Assembly: GCA_946415375.1 (NCBI GenBank)
Contig: CAMKSF010000002.1
Location: 1-32,537 of the forward strand
Length of the DNA stretch: 32,537 bases
Direction of reading: 5' to 3'
From: an uncultured Clostridia bacterium
Lineage (GTDB): Bacteria > Bacillota > Clostridia > TANB77 > CAG-508
In this document: one piece after another, positions 10,201-15,641 of the stretch
Numbering within the stretch: the first letter of the stretch is position 1
Layout of the letters: each line of letters begins with the position of its first letter
The notes under the pieces: model-generated
Database searches by the model: none
Told to the model about the DNA's origin: nothing
Seen by the model: only the letters and a program-made list of their open reading frames with translations
Translations under genes and position numbers: made by a program

Positions 10201-11142
10201 GGTACTACGCAAGATAGTAATTCATCATCTGCACGTGGAACTATTGTATTCTCTCTTGCACAACAAGACACAACAACAAAATTAACTTTAAATGGAAATG
10301 CTATTTTAATGGCAGGAGATTATTGTAAGCAAGCGGTACTTGCAAATAGAAAAATAAATGTTGATATATTAGGAGAAGCAGAAGTATATTCAAATAATGG
10401 ACCATGTTTTACTCATTGGGTTAGTGAATCTATAATTAATATCAATACATCAGGATGGGTATACGCAAATGGAAGCTATGTTGTTGCTGCAGGAACAAAT
10501 AGTATAGATGTAAACTTGTCACGTGGAACACTTGTAGCACAAACACAATACATGGTATATGGAGGTGGTACGGGCAAGTTTATATCACAAACTAATACAC
10601 ATAATCACGATTTTTATGTAATGAATGCTTATAATTCATATTCGACGAAGCAATTTTCTAATTTGTATGAATACGGATTAGGATTTGTTAAAGTTGGACA
10701 TAGCTCATCTTATGTATGGACATATCAAGATGTTACTAGAAAACATGGATGGAATGATATACATGGATATAGATATTATTTCTGGGATTCGACAAAGTCA
10801 AATGCTGAACAACATTTAGCTGCAGAAGACAAAACTCAATACCTCGATGGACAGCTAGTCACCAAGTGGTTGTATGTAAATGGAGGATGGTATTATCTAA
10901 CTCCTTCTGATAATAATGCAGATCCAGTTTCTTCAACACATGGTAGAATGCATACGGAACATCTATATCTTGGCACTAATCATTACTTTTTAGCACCTTC
11001 TTATAACTTTACAACCTATAAGAACAAAGAACTGTCAGGAATCTATACTTTCAATTATGGACAAATGGTTTATGGATATCTTCTAGAATATAAAGGTGAT
11101 GGACCATGGTGGTTTGACCCTGCAGATGGTGTTTCTAGATAA
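1300..11142 (+). CDS. Giant multidomain surface protein (3280 aa): prepilin-like N-terminus, InlB B-repeats, BspA-like repeats, CBM-like modules
   Basis: The start is ATG with AAGGGGG eight bases upstream. Residues 1-35 form a class III (prepilin-like) leader: a basic start, KG-ITLMAL at the expected cleavage site, then about 20 hydrophobic residues ending MLSGDNG; the usual Glu at +5 is Ala. After a unique region (about 40-255) come InlB B-type (Flg_new-like) repeats marked by GYTFxGWxT and LYAxW. BspA-like DUF285 repeats occupy about 1138-1567, followed by more B-repeats. A jelly-roll-like, CBM4/9-type module lies at about 1807-2037 (NLIANGGF to IYVDNVRLE). Further beta-rich modules interrupt B-repeats at about 2205-2420 and 2490-2660. 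A beta-helix-like stretch spans about 2780-3120. The C-terminus has aromatic cell-wall-binding-like repeats (WLYVNGGWYYL). No LPXTG motif is present. The role inferred is host or glycan adhesion; the ligand is unknown. No terminator separates it from the next gene. Confidence 0.9.
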   Translation: MEKQTRRNVKGITLMALVITVIVLLILSGIGVAMLSGDNGIINRSVNAKDSAAVKSEMRIVEVSSNSAREKNKYGLVEEEKLKNELKATAGEGKTEVTPYDNGSHFLITFLDTNRVYEVDNEEGVKYLGALNDVVNTGILTANPKRDKTPTKEHRTIKISLKTINEIPDEDVEVYYTWVKKKTQEIETSDLKLIEEFKGDTNDRTIKSGTVSTGELEDDGKWYLYVEARIKDGETVTEYFGDYVVGEPVIVADMGFVRYDYEKNGGSGCNRSSDQVAYGTTVALKGSGSNTATRTGGWEFVGWTTDEYGTVPIDSVEVNEQNNNIVVYAIFKKNLTLKFYDASHGTNPVEKTTTIYNNNTTGKLSSSNVPSIGSYNGWTVGYWTPSTNPNGRRATDDNGNIVASGATNYYAIYTKEVTVEYNLNGGTGTNITSETGTAKVNSFDLNEVEGASIDLPDADVTKTGYTFNGWNTKADGTGVHYNKNGVGKFAEEITLYAEWGANSYSIKFDKNSESATGTMSNLAMVYGTEKQLTQNAYSWTGYTFNGWNTKADGTGAHFTDKQSVNNLAISGTITIYAQWTPNTYTISYDYAGGTGGTNKPTSGTYDTDIQISNPTKTGYTFAGWTSSSSDGLGETAKTGTAANPSTEWTGTATKNTYFRNLTDTNNGTVKLTATWTSSTYTVEYYQGNNSTTAGSTKFATTSSHTFGTAKALTTYATLGGTAPSGWTFAGWSTSQTGTSVSTVNSVSLTDGASVTNLTNTANGTVKLYAIFKRNVIFKSGASAGTTDATKEQRYNPYKTTGYITSVTSPSALTAITGWTNTGTGTGYRNDATAGAATIGFSASVTPAYNATALTYYGVYTKVINVYSGVSKGTNNSQTQYLNTNGNKVSSISLAVPTPIDNWEAIGYRDDTTADDKETAVTTSAVSITPAYSTSAISYYAVYSRTLTIKYNGNEATSGSTESTTKAVYLNTNSTTTSSQQVTLANNGFIKNGYMFNKWAKGSTSGTKYSAGASYTARLAYNSSSFEVTMYAIWQDVYLRTSEASTDGTEAKFLYTTIERRKIKSVTFANSIAGHTVDGTTCFDVSSISNSKQVLLWITNTDENGYVDIVIGQNGGVKANPNSYQLFSYVGYTPSTFTIDFTNFDTSSVTNMNNMFSYCGYTAMTSLDLGDNFDTSSVTTMYGMFYCCGKAMTSIDLGEKFDTSNVTDMHSMFVSCGRTAMTSLDLGDKFDTSKVTDMWSMFSYCGYSAMTSLDLGDKFDTSKVTDMGNMFQYCGYTAMTSLDLGDKFDTSSVTKMARMFQCCGYKAMTSLDLGEKFNTSKVTNMSSMFDNCGYTAMTSLDLGEKFDTSSVTNMIDMFHSCGYKAMTSLDLGDKFDTSKVENMCYMFCSCGYTSMTSLDLGDNFDTSNVTKMISMFEGCGYKAMTSLDLGDKFDTSNVTSMSLMFEECGHTAMTSLDLGDKFDTSSVTNIDSMFRGCGYTAMTSLDLGDNFDTSSTTNMASMFQECGYTSMTSLDLGNKFDTSKVTNMSHMFSHCGHTAMTSLDLGDKFDTSSVTNMDQMFYNCPNLVTIYATESFVTTNVTNGNNMFTYDTKLVGGMGTTFDSNHIDQAYAHLDLGTTNPGYFTDKRTYYVEFDANEGTGTMARQVMTYGESSNLTTNTFTRTGYIFAGWNTEEDGSGTSYTNGQSVLNLENGWKKVKKLYAQWTANSYTISYDYAGGTGGTNKPTSGAYDTDVQISNPTKTGYTFAGWTSSSSDGLGTNAKTGTAANPSTTWTGTATKNTYFKSLTDTNNGTVKLTATWSVNYKLKKVIGASNLIANGGFGYYSLTDAPSKTANGVTHTWDKDLNGVPGNTSKAYSMTSWSYNGTGANMGVAVPEIGYHAHMRRIDGNSVVRFKTNEDYAGKTAANVSDGVSVTPGTISANRWLGVSQQLTGTDLTAGATYVVTLDAYRVSGTQKITGGLYYEKTNSNTEKDFYSGQYSFNPTKTGEWETFSWTFTLSSDYLNTTNPSFYIYGYTGGTGEIYVDNVRLEQYDNTKDITKGYDLLYTTEELSAVSKSGYSFDGWYSDARYTKRLDETEQFNTNTAVFEDVNTPETSAYIYAKWKANTYTISYDYAGGTEGTNAPTSATYNTDVQISNPTRTGYTFAGWKSSTSDGLGANAKTGTAASPSTAWTGAATKNTYFKNLTDTNNGTVKLTATWTVNQYKITYDYNVNNYTYHNDSFIDTNYTINWDEDFEIDSVVNIPTLGQRYLIAGNFYTTSSTSKDISLEITTGNKLRVWINGDQRGASTATIAAGTDITFHFSWVASTKKYTFTSTGTNSNVTVTGTYDVTGSANKTLRQGMKDHRESGAAYKTMTTKSLKITKKHKYSTSLSNLPSAATKTGYTLNGWFTSATGGTKVSTSTTVPAENKTYYAQWEIRKYTLTVNPNGGTWNGKTTNTTVTQNYDTTYKVTNNPTRAGYLFTGWTLSGNGNYSYYDTSVTPTETKTFNYNSASSTVPTVYNNSGGGTVTDSMVADSTATGKYSLKVTTNGTATPGAGGVHVDAWPTTSGRINVLEVKAKIPTGYSLLLSGIGEVYTGIGANYRYNDNAGTGAWKTYYLVNYSGDTGSFSPTSYLYLSGTNNKSVTWNINSIVMKSYTKSQFKTIYKFGIGNGTLTANWAVSGSKVTFNSNNGKFNTAYVKNWTNGYNGASATSAYRCYYYGTAYGTYPGDSNYNWTPDSRVISREGYIFDGWYTATSEGTKIFNKNGTLVSSVSGYSDSSSKWIKYDGNVTLYARWIQASYEVSSPSTYTTTIKDAIEVADSGATIKFLLTSKADHTTANINKTLTLDLNGGTLTRNVPINVTAGNFTIKGSADGSSKGTLVYDNTTDSSAIMNTGASSSVTIQSKTDLRSKAVGIRFGTGVTNGSLNISNSYVHSEGAYSAIRIGRANVVNISDSYIFSPYGYPGTIYVDVLPSLIISGKSRVGGGTTQDSNSSSARGTIVFSLAQQDTTTKLTLNGNAILMAGDYCKQAVLANRKINVDILGEAEVYSNNGPCFTHWVSESIININTSGWVYANGSYVVAAGTNSIDVNLSRGTLVAQTQYMVYGGGTGKFISQTNTHNHDFYVMNAYNSYSTKQFSNLYEYGLGFVKVGHSSSYVWTYQDVTRKHGWNDIHGYRYYFWDSTKSNAEQHLAAEDKTQYLDGQLVTKWLYVNGGWYYLTPSDNNADPVSSTHGRMHTEHLYLGTNHYFLAPSYNFTTYKNKELSGIYTFNYGQMVYGYLLEYKGDGPWWFDPADGVSR
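3049..3324 (+). repeat. 276-base direct repeat, copy A (within the giant gene)
   Basis: It encodes one 92-residue B-repeat module from YTISYDYAGG to LTATW. The two other copies at 6424-6699 and 7621-7896 have exactly the same length and near-identical sequence. Confidence 0.85.
4786..5998 (+). repeat. Tandem array of 14 BspA-like (DUF285) repeats, 87-base period
   Basis: Units begin with codons for MTSLDLG at 4786, 4870, 4957, 5044 and then every 87 bases to 5914; only the first unit is 84 bases. The 29-residue consensus is MTSLDLGDKFDTS-x-VTxM-xx-MF-xx-CGYTA. DNA is nearly constant in the first half of each unit, while the residues flanking MF and preceding CG vary. A degenerate leading half unit (FDTSSVTNMNNMF) precedes the array. 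The repeat belongs to the leucine-rich BspA-like class found in surface proteins of gut and oral bacteria. Confidence 0.92.
6424..6699 (+). repeat. 276-base direct repeat, copy B (within the giant gene)
   Basis: Same module as 3049-3324. With copy C it brackets the CBM4/9-like module encoded at about 6718-7410. Confidence 0.85.
7621..7896 (+). repeat. 276-base direct repeat, copy C (within the giant gene)
   Basis: Third copy of the same B-repeat module and the most diverged: EGTNAPTSATYNTD replaces GGTNKPTSGTYDTD. It immediately precedes the beta-rich insertion at 7906-8400. Confidence 0.85.
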
Positions 11143-11194
11143 AATGGAATTTATAGAAAATATATTAAGTTATAAATAACAAAGGAAGGAGGAA

Positions 11195-11214
11195 ATAGTA
11201 TTATTAAATACTAT
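11195..11214 (+). promoter_or_regulatory. Hairpin between Shine-Dalgarno and start of FxLYD copy 2
   Basis: ATAGTATT (11195-11202) pairs with AATACTAT (11207-11214) around loop ATTA. A strong AGGAGG site lies at 11187-11192, 32 bases before the ATG at 11225, too far for direct use unless the hairpin folds the intervening bases away. A homologous hairpin precedes FxLYD copy 3. Confidence 0.5.
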
Positions 11215-11224
11215 AAAATTAAAA

Positions 11225-11734
11225 ATGAAAAACAAAAAGCTAATGATAGTAATTTGTATAGCTATAATCTTAATGTTGATAATAGGTATAGTTCTATTTA
11301 TATTTTTAAATAAAAACACCAGAAAAAATGAAGATACAGAAATAATTCAAAATAAGGCAGATATGGTTATTAAAAGTACAAAAGAAAATCCTATAGAATT
11401 AGAAGGATTTGAAGCAACAAATATAGATATTTTTAAAATATCAGAAACTAGTTTAGAAGTAAAAGCAACAATAGTAAATAAATCAGATGTATTAGTAAAA
11501 GGATTTTTTATAGAAATTGGATTATACGATGATAAAGGTGAAAAGGTTACAGAAATAGCAGAAAATCATGAAGAAGAAATAAAAGCAGGAGAAACTTATG
11601 TTTTAGAGTCGAGTGTAGCAGGACTAAAGAATGTTCCAGAGATAACAAGCGCAAAAATATTAAACTTAGAAAAAGATACAGCAACTAATATGGAAGAAAT
11701 TTTTGATACAAATGAAATAAAATCAAATAGATAA
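11225..11734 (+). CDS. FxLYD-like membrane-anchored protein, copy 2
   Basis: The 169-residue protein has the same plan as copy 1: MKNKK, a hydrophobic anchor at about residues 7-27, a polar linker, then a beta-rich domain with FFIEIGLYDDKGE and EIKAGETYVL, ending EITSAKIL. It begins 82 bases after the giant gene stop with no terminator between, so the two are probably co-transcribed; a terminator follows at 11754. It is more like copy 3 than copy 1 in both coding and leader sequence. The linkage suggests that it assists export, anchoring or assembly of the giant protein, but nothing in the sequence shows a specific activity. Confidence 0.82.
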   Translation: MKNKKLMIVICIAIILMLIIGIVLFIFLNKNTRKNEDTEIIQNKADMVIKSTKENPIELEGFEATNIDIFKISETSLEVKATIVNKSDVLVKGFFIEIGLYDDKGEKVTEIAENHEEEIKAGETYVLESSVAGLKNVPEITSAKILNLEKDTATNMEEIFDTNEIKSNR

Positions 11735-11753
11735 AGGCTAAATGTCAATAGTT

Positions 11754-11790
11754 GGGGTGGAAAATATGAATTATTTTCTACTCCATTTTT
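11754..11790 (+). terminator. Intrinsic terminator after FxLYD copy 2
   Basis: A 13-base-pair stem with two G-U pairs (11754-11766 with 11772-11784, loop TGAAT) is followed by ATTTTTG. Confidence 0.75.
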
Positions 11791-11803
11791 GTATGTAAAA
11801 AAA

Positions 11804-11820
11804 CACGTGCTATGCTCGTG
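11804..11820 (+). repeat. Hairpin at the probable left end of the IS200-type relic
   Basis: CACG-T-GC and GC-T-CGTG pair around TAT with one T-T mismatch, just ahead of the tnpA relic. Subterminal hairpins at this position are typical of IS200/IS605 left ends. Confidence 0.4.
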
Positions 11821-11840
11821 ATATAGGAAAACTTATAGCG

Positions 11841-12030
11841 TTGAGCAAGGGCTTCAAAAATACCCACTCCAATGAATGCAAGTGCCATATAGTATTTGCA
11901 CCCAAGTATAGGAGAAAAGAGATATATGTAGAACTTAAAACTGACATCTGAAAAAAATTAGAGAATACATAAGAACTTAATTGCAAGAAGATTATATGGC
12001 AGATTAAATAGGAAAAAAAAAATATTTTAA
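11841..12030 (+). pseudogene. Decayed IS200/IS605-type Y1 transposase (tnpA) fragment
   Basis: Reading from 11841 gives 36 codons whose centre, SNECKCHIVFAPKYRRKEIY, closely matches the conserved N-terminal block of IS200-type TnpA (usually xCKYHIVFAPKYRRK). The frame then hits TGA at 11949. Continuing gives KKLENT-stop-ELNCKK, still resembling the next helix of TnpA but with further stops. The HUH motif and the catalytic Tyr of the family are not recoverable, so the element is dead. It sits exactly where the 5' part of a second giant-protein gene is missing (see 12031-12810), which suggests that insertion or later deletion here truncated that gene. Confidence 0.75.
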
Positions 12031-12810
12031 AAGATAGATAGTAATACAGTTTGTATAAGATGTGGAGGAATTAACTCAAAAGTCACAGTTGATACCACGG
12101 GATGGATTTATTCTGCTGGAAATATTGTTATAATGTTAGCTGGTAATACAACTAATATTGACTATAGAAGAGGTTCATTTGCATGCAAAACAGAAAATGT
12201 AGATAGTAAGGGATCAATTAAAGCAAATCAATCTAGACAACGATGGTTTTACTGTATGAGTAACTATAATGAGTATGCAGGTACAAGTAGAACTAATATG
12301 TATTATAGAGGAAAATACTGGGTAAAAGATGGAAAAACAGAAGTATATGGCTGGAGATACTATAATAGTGACGGAAGTGTATATACTGGTTTATATCATT
12401 CGGATCATTATTATTATCTTGAAAACAGCGTTTTATACCTTGGATGGAAACAGGTAAGTAGTGATTGGTACTATTTCCAAGGTAATATACATAATGGTCT
12501 ATCTGTATCAGATCCTATATATGGTAGTGCATTGGAAGGCGGACCTTATATACTAGATAGTGAGAAGTACATTTTTGGCAGTGATGGAAAAATGCTAAAA
12601 GGTTGGCAAAAAGCTGGAAATTATTGGTATTACCTACAATCATCTGGTAAAGCAAAAAAAGGATGGTTTCAGGATGCAAGTCATAACAATAAATGGTATT
12701 ACTTTGAACCATCTGGAGATAACTTTGGTCAAATGCTAGCAAACACATCACGAAGTATAAACGGAAAGACATACAATTTTGCCGCAGATGGACATTGTAC
12801 AAACCCATAA
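12031..12810 (+). pseudogene. 3' remnant of a second giant surface-protein gene (cell-wall-binding tail)
   Basis: An open frame runs from just after a TAA at 12028 to the stop at 12810. Its first ATG is at 12133, but homology begins before it: codons from 12037 read SNTVC...VTVDTTGWIYSAG, aligning with SNNGPC...ININTSGWVYANG near residue 3030 of the giant protein, then RRGSF with SRGTL. It is therefore a 5'-truncated copy, not a complete gene. The rest carries at least five aromatic cell-wall/glucan-binding-like repeats (GWKQVSSDWYYF, GWQKAGNYWYYLQSSGKAKKGW, NNKWYYFEPSG) and ends NFAADGHCTNP. No good ribosome binding site or signal peptide precedes 12133, so expression of a functional surface protein is doubtful. 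Confidence 0.75.
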
Positions 12811-12866
12811 TAAACCAAAAGTTAACTTCAATTAAGTAAGTGAATTTTTAAGCACAATTAGATTAT

Positions 12867-12905
12867 AAAGGTTAAATATTGTTTAAAACAGTATTTAACC
12901 TTTTT
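12867..12905 (+). terminator. Intrinsic terminator after the giant-protein remnant
   Basis: AAAGGTTAAATA and its complement pair in a long stem of about 17 base pairs with one mismatch, ending in a T run at 12902-12905. Base pairing is symmetrical enough to work on both strands. Confidence 0.75.
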
Positions 12906-12935
12906 ATATATAATATAAAGGTTAAAAGTTTGAGA

Positions 12936-12964
12936 TTGACAAATATAATAAAATAATATAAAAT
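12936..12964 (+). promoter_or_regulatory. Sigma-A promoter for FxLYD copy 3
   Basis: TTGACA (12936-12941), 17-base spacer, TAAAAT (12959-12964). The gene therefore has its own promoter, unlike copy 2. Confidence 0.6.
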
Positions 12965-12983
12965 CGAAACATAAGAAACAAAG

Positions 12984-13005
12984 AATAGTATTAGTAAATA
13001 CTATT
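12984..13005 (+). promoter_or_regulatory. Leader hairpin before FxLYD copy 3
   Basis: AATAGTATT (12984-12992) and AATACTATT (12997-13005) form a perfect 9-base-pair stem around AGTA. Position and sequence match the hairpin at 11195-11214. Here the upstream AGGAGG has decayed to AACAAAG. Confidence 0.5.
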
Positions 13006-13014
13006 AAATTGAAA

Positions 13015-13494
13015 ATGAAAAATAAAAAGAAATTGATAAGCATTTGCTTAGCTATAATCTTAATACTTGTAATAGTTATTGTATTATTCGTAATTATTAG
13101 GAAAAACAGTAGAGGGAATATAGAAAAACAAATAGAAATACAAGAAATTGCACAACCAAGGGAAACAGATGTGATTATAAAGGGAACTAAAGAAAAGCCA
13201 ATAAAATCAAAGGGATTTGAGGTAACTAATATTGAGATTTTTAAAACAACAGAAACAAGTCTAATAGTTAAAGCAACAGTAGTAAATAAATCTAGCAAAG
13301 CAGTAAATGGTTTTTTTATAGAAATAGGTTTGTTTGATAAAGAAGGAAAACAAGTTACAAAGATAGCACAAAATTATACAAAAAAGATAAAACCAGGAAA
13401 AAGTTATGTTTTAGATGCTAGTGTAGTAGGATTAAAAGCAATTAAAGACATAACTAGTGCAAAATTGCTAAAAATAGAAAAAGAAAAAAACTAG
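13015..13494 (+). CDS. FxLYD-like membrane-anchored protein, copy 3
   Basis: I start at ATG 13015 (MKNKKKLIS) rather than the in-frame TTG at 13009, because both paralogues begin MKNKK. This gives 159 residues: one N-terminal membrane segment (about 7-27), a basic linker, then the beta-rich domain with FFIEIGLFDKEGK, KIKPGKSYVL and ITSAKLLKIEKE. It follows the truncated second giant gene, as copy 2 follows the intact one. No clear Shine-Dalgarno lies within 20 bases of the start, so translation may be weak or may depend on the leader hairpin. A terminator follows at 13559. Function is unknown. Confidence 0.78.
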   Translation: MKNKKKLISICLAIILILVIVIVLFVIIRKNSRGNIEKQIEIQEIAQPRETDVIIKGTKEKPIKSKGFEVTNIEIFKTTETSLIVKATVVNKSSKAVNGFFIEIGLFDKEGKQVTKIAQNYTKKIKPGKSYVLDASVVGLKAIKDITSAKLLKIEKEKN

Positions 13495-13558
13495 TATTCA
13501 AGAATATATAAACACAGACGCATTAGGACCTGGTAAATAAACGATACAATTTAATTAT

Positions 13559-13595
13559 AAGGTAGGAAGAAATAAAAGCTTTCTACCTTTTTGTA
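13559..13595 (+). terminator. Intrinsic terminator after FxLYD copy 3
   Basis: AAGGTAGGAAG pairs with CTTTCTACCTT (one G-U) around a 9-base loop and runs into TTTTTGT. Confidence 0.8.
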
Positions 13596-13911
13596 TAATA
13601 AAAAAATTGTATTAAATCAAATTGAAAAATGTTGATTTTTGTCGAATTTTTTTCGTTGATATGTGAACATTTTTGTGATATTATAATTATGCAATATCTT
13701 TTTTGATAATTGCATGATTTTTTAAAATCTTTTTGTATTTTAGAGTTTAGGTATTTTAAATATTTATATTTTATATTTTTTATATTCAAAAGTATTTATA
13801 TGTGATTATTCATTTTTGCTTATATTTTATGAAAGTTTTATTTTTAATCCCAAGAGACTACAAAAGGTTAATTAATAGTTATATAATTTTTTGAAAATAT
13901 TAAAAAAGATA
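13596..13911. other. AT-rich gene-free region with one hairpin
   Basis: No gene is visible. A hairpin at 13685-13719 (AATTATGCAATATC against GATAATTGCATGATT, one G-U pair and one bulge, loop TTTTTT) runs into a T-rich stretch and looks like an orphan terminator. The rest is nearly pure A/T. Confidence 0.6.
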
Positions 13912-13940
13912 TTGCATATTCTAATTAATTGTGCTACAAT
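13912..13940 (+). promoter_or_regulatory. Promoter for the coiled-coil gene
   Basis: TTGCAT (13912-13917), 17-base spacer, TACAAT (13935-13940), with an extended -10 TG one base upstream. Confidence 0.65.
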
Positions 13941-13988
13941 TTTAATTAACAATTAATGAGAAAATAATTCAAGGCAGGAGGTGAAAAT

Positions 13989-14357
13989 ATGACAAATATT
14001 CAAAGAGATGAGCTTTTAATCCAAATAGTAAAAGAGATTGGAAGTTTCAAAGAAGAAACCAAAAAAGGCTTTTTAAACTTAGAAAAGAAAATAGAAGATA
14101 CGGAAGAAAGGCTAAATAAAAAGATTAAAGATACAGAAGAAAAATTAGATAAAAAATTTACTGAAAAGATAGTAAATACAAAAGAAGAATTATCTAAGAA
14201 GATTGAAGACACAAAAGTATATTTAAAAGGTAAAATCGACGAAACAGGAAGTATAGCTGGAAAGCTATTTAAAGAAACGTGGGACAAAGAGCATAAAAGA
14301 AATATGGAAATAGATAGCAAAATAGTTAATATTAATAAAAAGTTAAAAACTAAATAG
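13989..14357 (+). CDS. Small coiled-coil protein of unknown function
   Basis: This 122-residue protein has a strong AGGAGGTG site (13977-13984) before its ATG. Nearly the whole chain is one charged helix: from about residue 17 the heptad-like motif KKIEDTEERLNKKIKDTEEKLDKK recurs with an 11-residue-like spacing, and no signal peptide or membrane segment is present. The C-terminus is basic (INKKLKTK). It forms a single-gene unit with its own promoter and a terminator immediately after the stop. Such short coiled coils can be structural, phage-derived or adaptor proteins; I cannot choose among them. Confidence 0.75.
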   Translation: MTNIQRDELLIQIVKEIGSFKEETKKGFLNLEKKIEDTEERLNKKIKDTEEKLDKKFTEKIVNTKEELSKKIEDTKVYLKGKIDETGSIAGKLFKETWDKEHKRNMEIDSKIVNINKKLKTK

Positions 14358-14360
14358 ATA

Positions 14361-14400
14361 AAAAAAGTCAGATAAAGCATTAAACTTTATTTGGCTTTTT
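14361..14400 (+). terminator. Intrinsic terminator after the coiled-coil gene
   Basis: AAAAAGTCAGATAAAG pairs with CTTTATTTGGCTTTTT around CATTAAA, giving a 16-base-pair stem with a T-rich end. Confidence 0.8.
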
Positions 14401-14412
14401 CCATTTTTTACA

Positions 14413-14441
14413 TTGACAAAAAACTCTAAAAATAGTATTAT
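14413..14441 (+). promoter_or_regulatory. Sigma-A promoter for the G5/glucosaminidase operon
   Basis: TTGACA (14413-14418), 17-base spacer, TATTAT (14436-14441), about 33 bases before the start codon. Confidence 0.7.
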
Positions 14442-14474
14442 ATAAATGGACAAGTATAAAGAAGAGGAGTAATT

Positions 14475-15641
14475 ATGAAAAAGGAAAGGGTAAATGGCAG
14501 AGTTATAATACAAATAAGCATAATGTGGGTATTTGTTTTAGCTATTATTTTAACATCTATAATAGCCTTTTTCCGCAACCATATTTTTGCAACTAGTATT
14601 GTAAAAGAAGAAAAGATTTCAGCAGTAGAGCCAAATCAAAATGCAGTCGATATTTTAAAACTTATGGTAGAAAATAATTACTCAAACAAAAAATTAGTAA
14701 ATGAAGAAAGAAAGATAGATTTTTTAAAACAAGAAGTTCAAGATGATCAACTTCCAAAAGGTGAGAAGAAGGTTATACAAAAAGGTAAGAAAGGTAAAAA
14801 GCAAGTTAAAGCCTTACAACAATATGAGAATAATAAGTTTGTTTCAGAAGAAATATTAGAAAGTAATATTATTACAGAGCCAATAGATAAGATAACGCAT
14901 ATTGGAACATCAGAATTTTTAGAGAAATATAAAGTACATATTGGCGAAGAAATGTATTTAACAGAGACTACAGAATTAAAAAAAGAAGCTAAAAAAGATT
15001 CAAAAGATTTAGTTACAATTAATAGATATTTAAATTTTGAGGTTTTAGAGGTTTCAAAAGATTGGACTAAGGTTAAGTACAAAGAATTTGAAGGATATTT
15101 GCCGAATAAAAAATTAACATCAGAAGCGGTTACTCCTATTATTAAAGAACAAAATAGAATAGCTTTAATTAAAGATAGTTTAAATAAAGATATGGATTTG
15201 ACAGCACCAAGTGGACTTACACTTAGTGACTACAAAACAATACTTGGATATAATGCAAGTGATAAGAATTCAATTTTTGCAGATAATTACGAAGCATTCT
15301 ATAATGCAGAACAGAAATATGGAGTAAATGGTATTTTTATTGCGGCAATTGGAATACATGAAAGTGCATGGGGGAATTCATATTTAGCAAAAGAAAAGAA
15401 CAATTTATTTGGATATAGAGCATATGACAGAGATCCGATAAACTCTGCACAAGACTTTGAAAGTTATGTGGATGCAATAAATGTAGTAGCAGAAGCTCTT
15501 TCTAAGAATTATTTGACACCTACTGGAAGTTACTATAATGGAACAACAGTAGAAGCAGTTAATAAAAAATATGCAAGTGATAAAGCTTGGCATGAGAAAG
15601 TATTTTCATATATGGAGTTATTGTATGATAAATTGGGATAA
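14475..15641 (+). CDS. Membrane-anchored wall hydrolase: G5 domain, SH3-like domain, glucosaminidase
   Basis: The 388-residue protein starts at ATG after AGAGGAG. A hydrophobic anchor spans about residues 11-33. Residues about 100-148 resemble a G5 domain (VIQKGKKGKKQV ... IITEPIDKITHIGT), a module of wall and glycan-binding proteins. An SH3-like region follows (about 152-215; GEEMYLTE to YLPNKKL). The C-terminal third is a glucosaminidase (GH73/LytG-like) domain: GIFIAAIGIHESAWGNSYLAKEKNNLFG, with Glu296 in HESAWG as the likely catalytic acid, then NYLTPTGSYYNG. It would cleave the N-acetylglucosaminyl bond of peptidoglycan outside the membrane. The following gene overlaps its end by 17 bases, so the two are translationally linked. 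Confidence 0.85.
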   Translation: MKKERVNGRVIIQISIMWVFVLAIILTSIIAFFRNHIFATSIVKEEKISAVEPNQNAVDILKLMVENNYSNKKLVNEERKIDFLKQEVQDDQLPKGEKKVIQKGKKGKKQVKALQQYENNKFVSEEILESNIITEPIDKITHIGTSEFLEKYKVHIGEEMYLTETTELKKEAKKDSKDLVTINRYLNFEVLEVSKDWTKVKYKEFEGYLPNKKLTSEAVTPIIKEQNRIALIKDSLNKDMDLTAPSGLTLSDYKTILGYNASDKNSIFADNYEAFYNAEQKYGVNGIFIAAIGIHESAWGNSYLAKEKNNLFGYRAYDRDPINSAQDFESYVDAINVVAEALSKNYLTPTGSYYNGTTVEAVNKKYASDKAWHEKVFSYMELLYDKLG

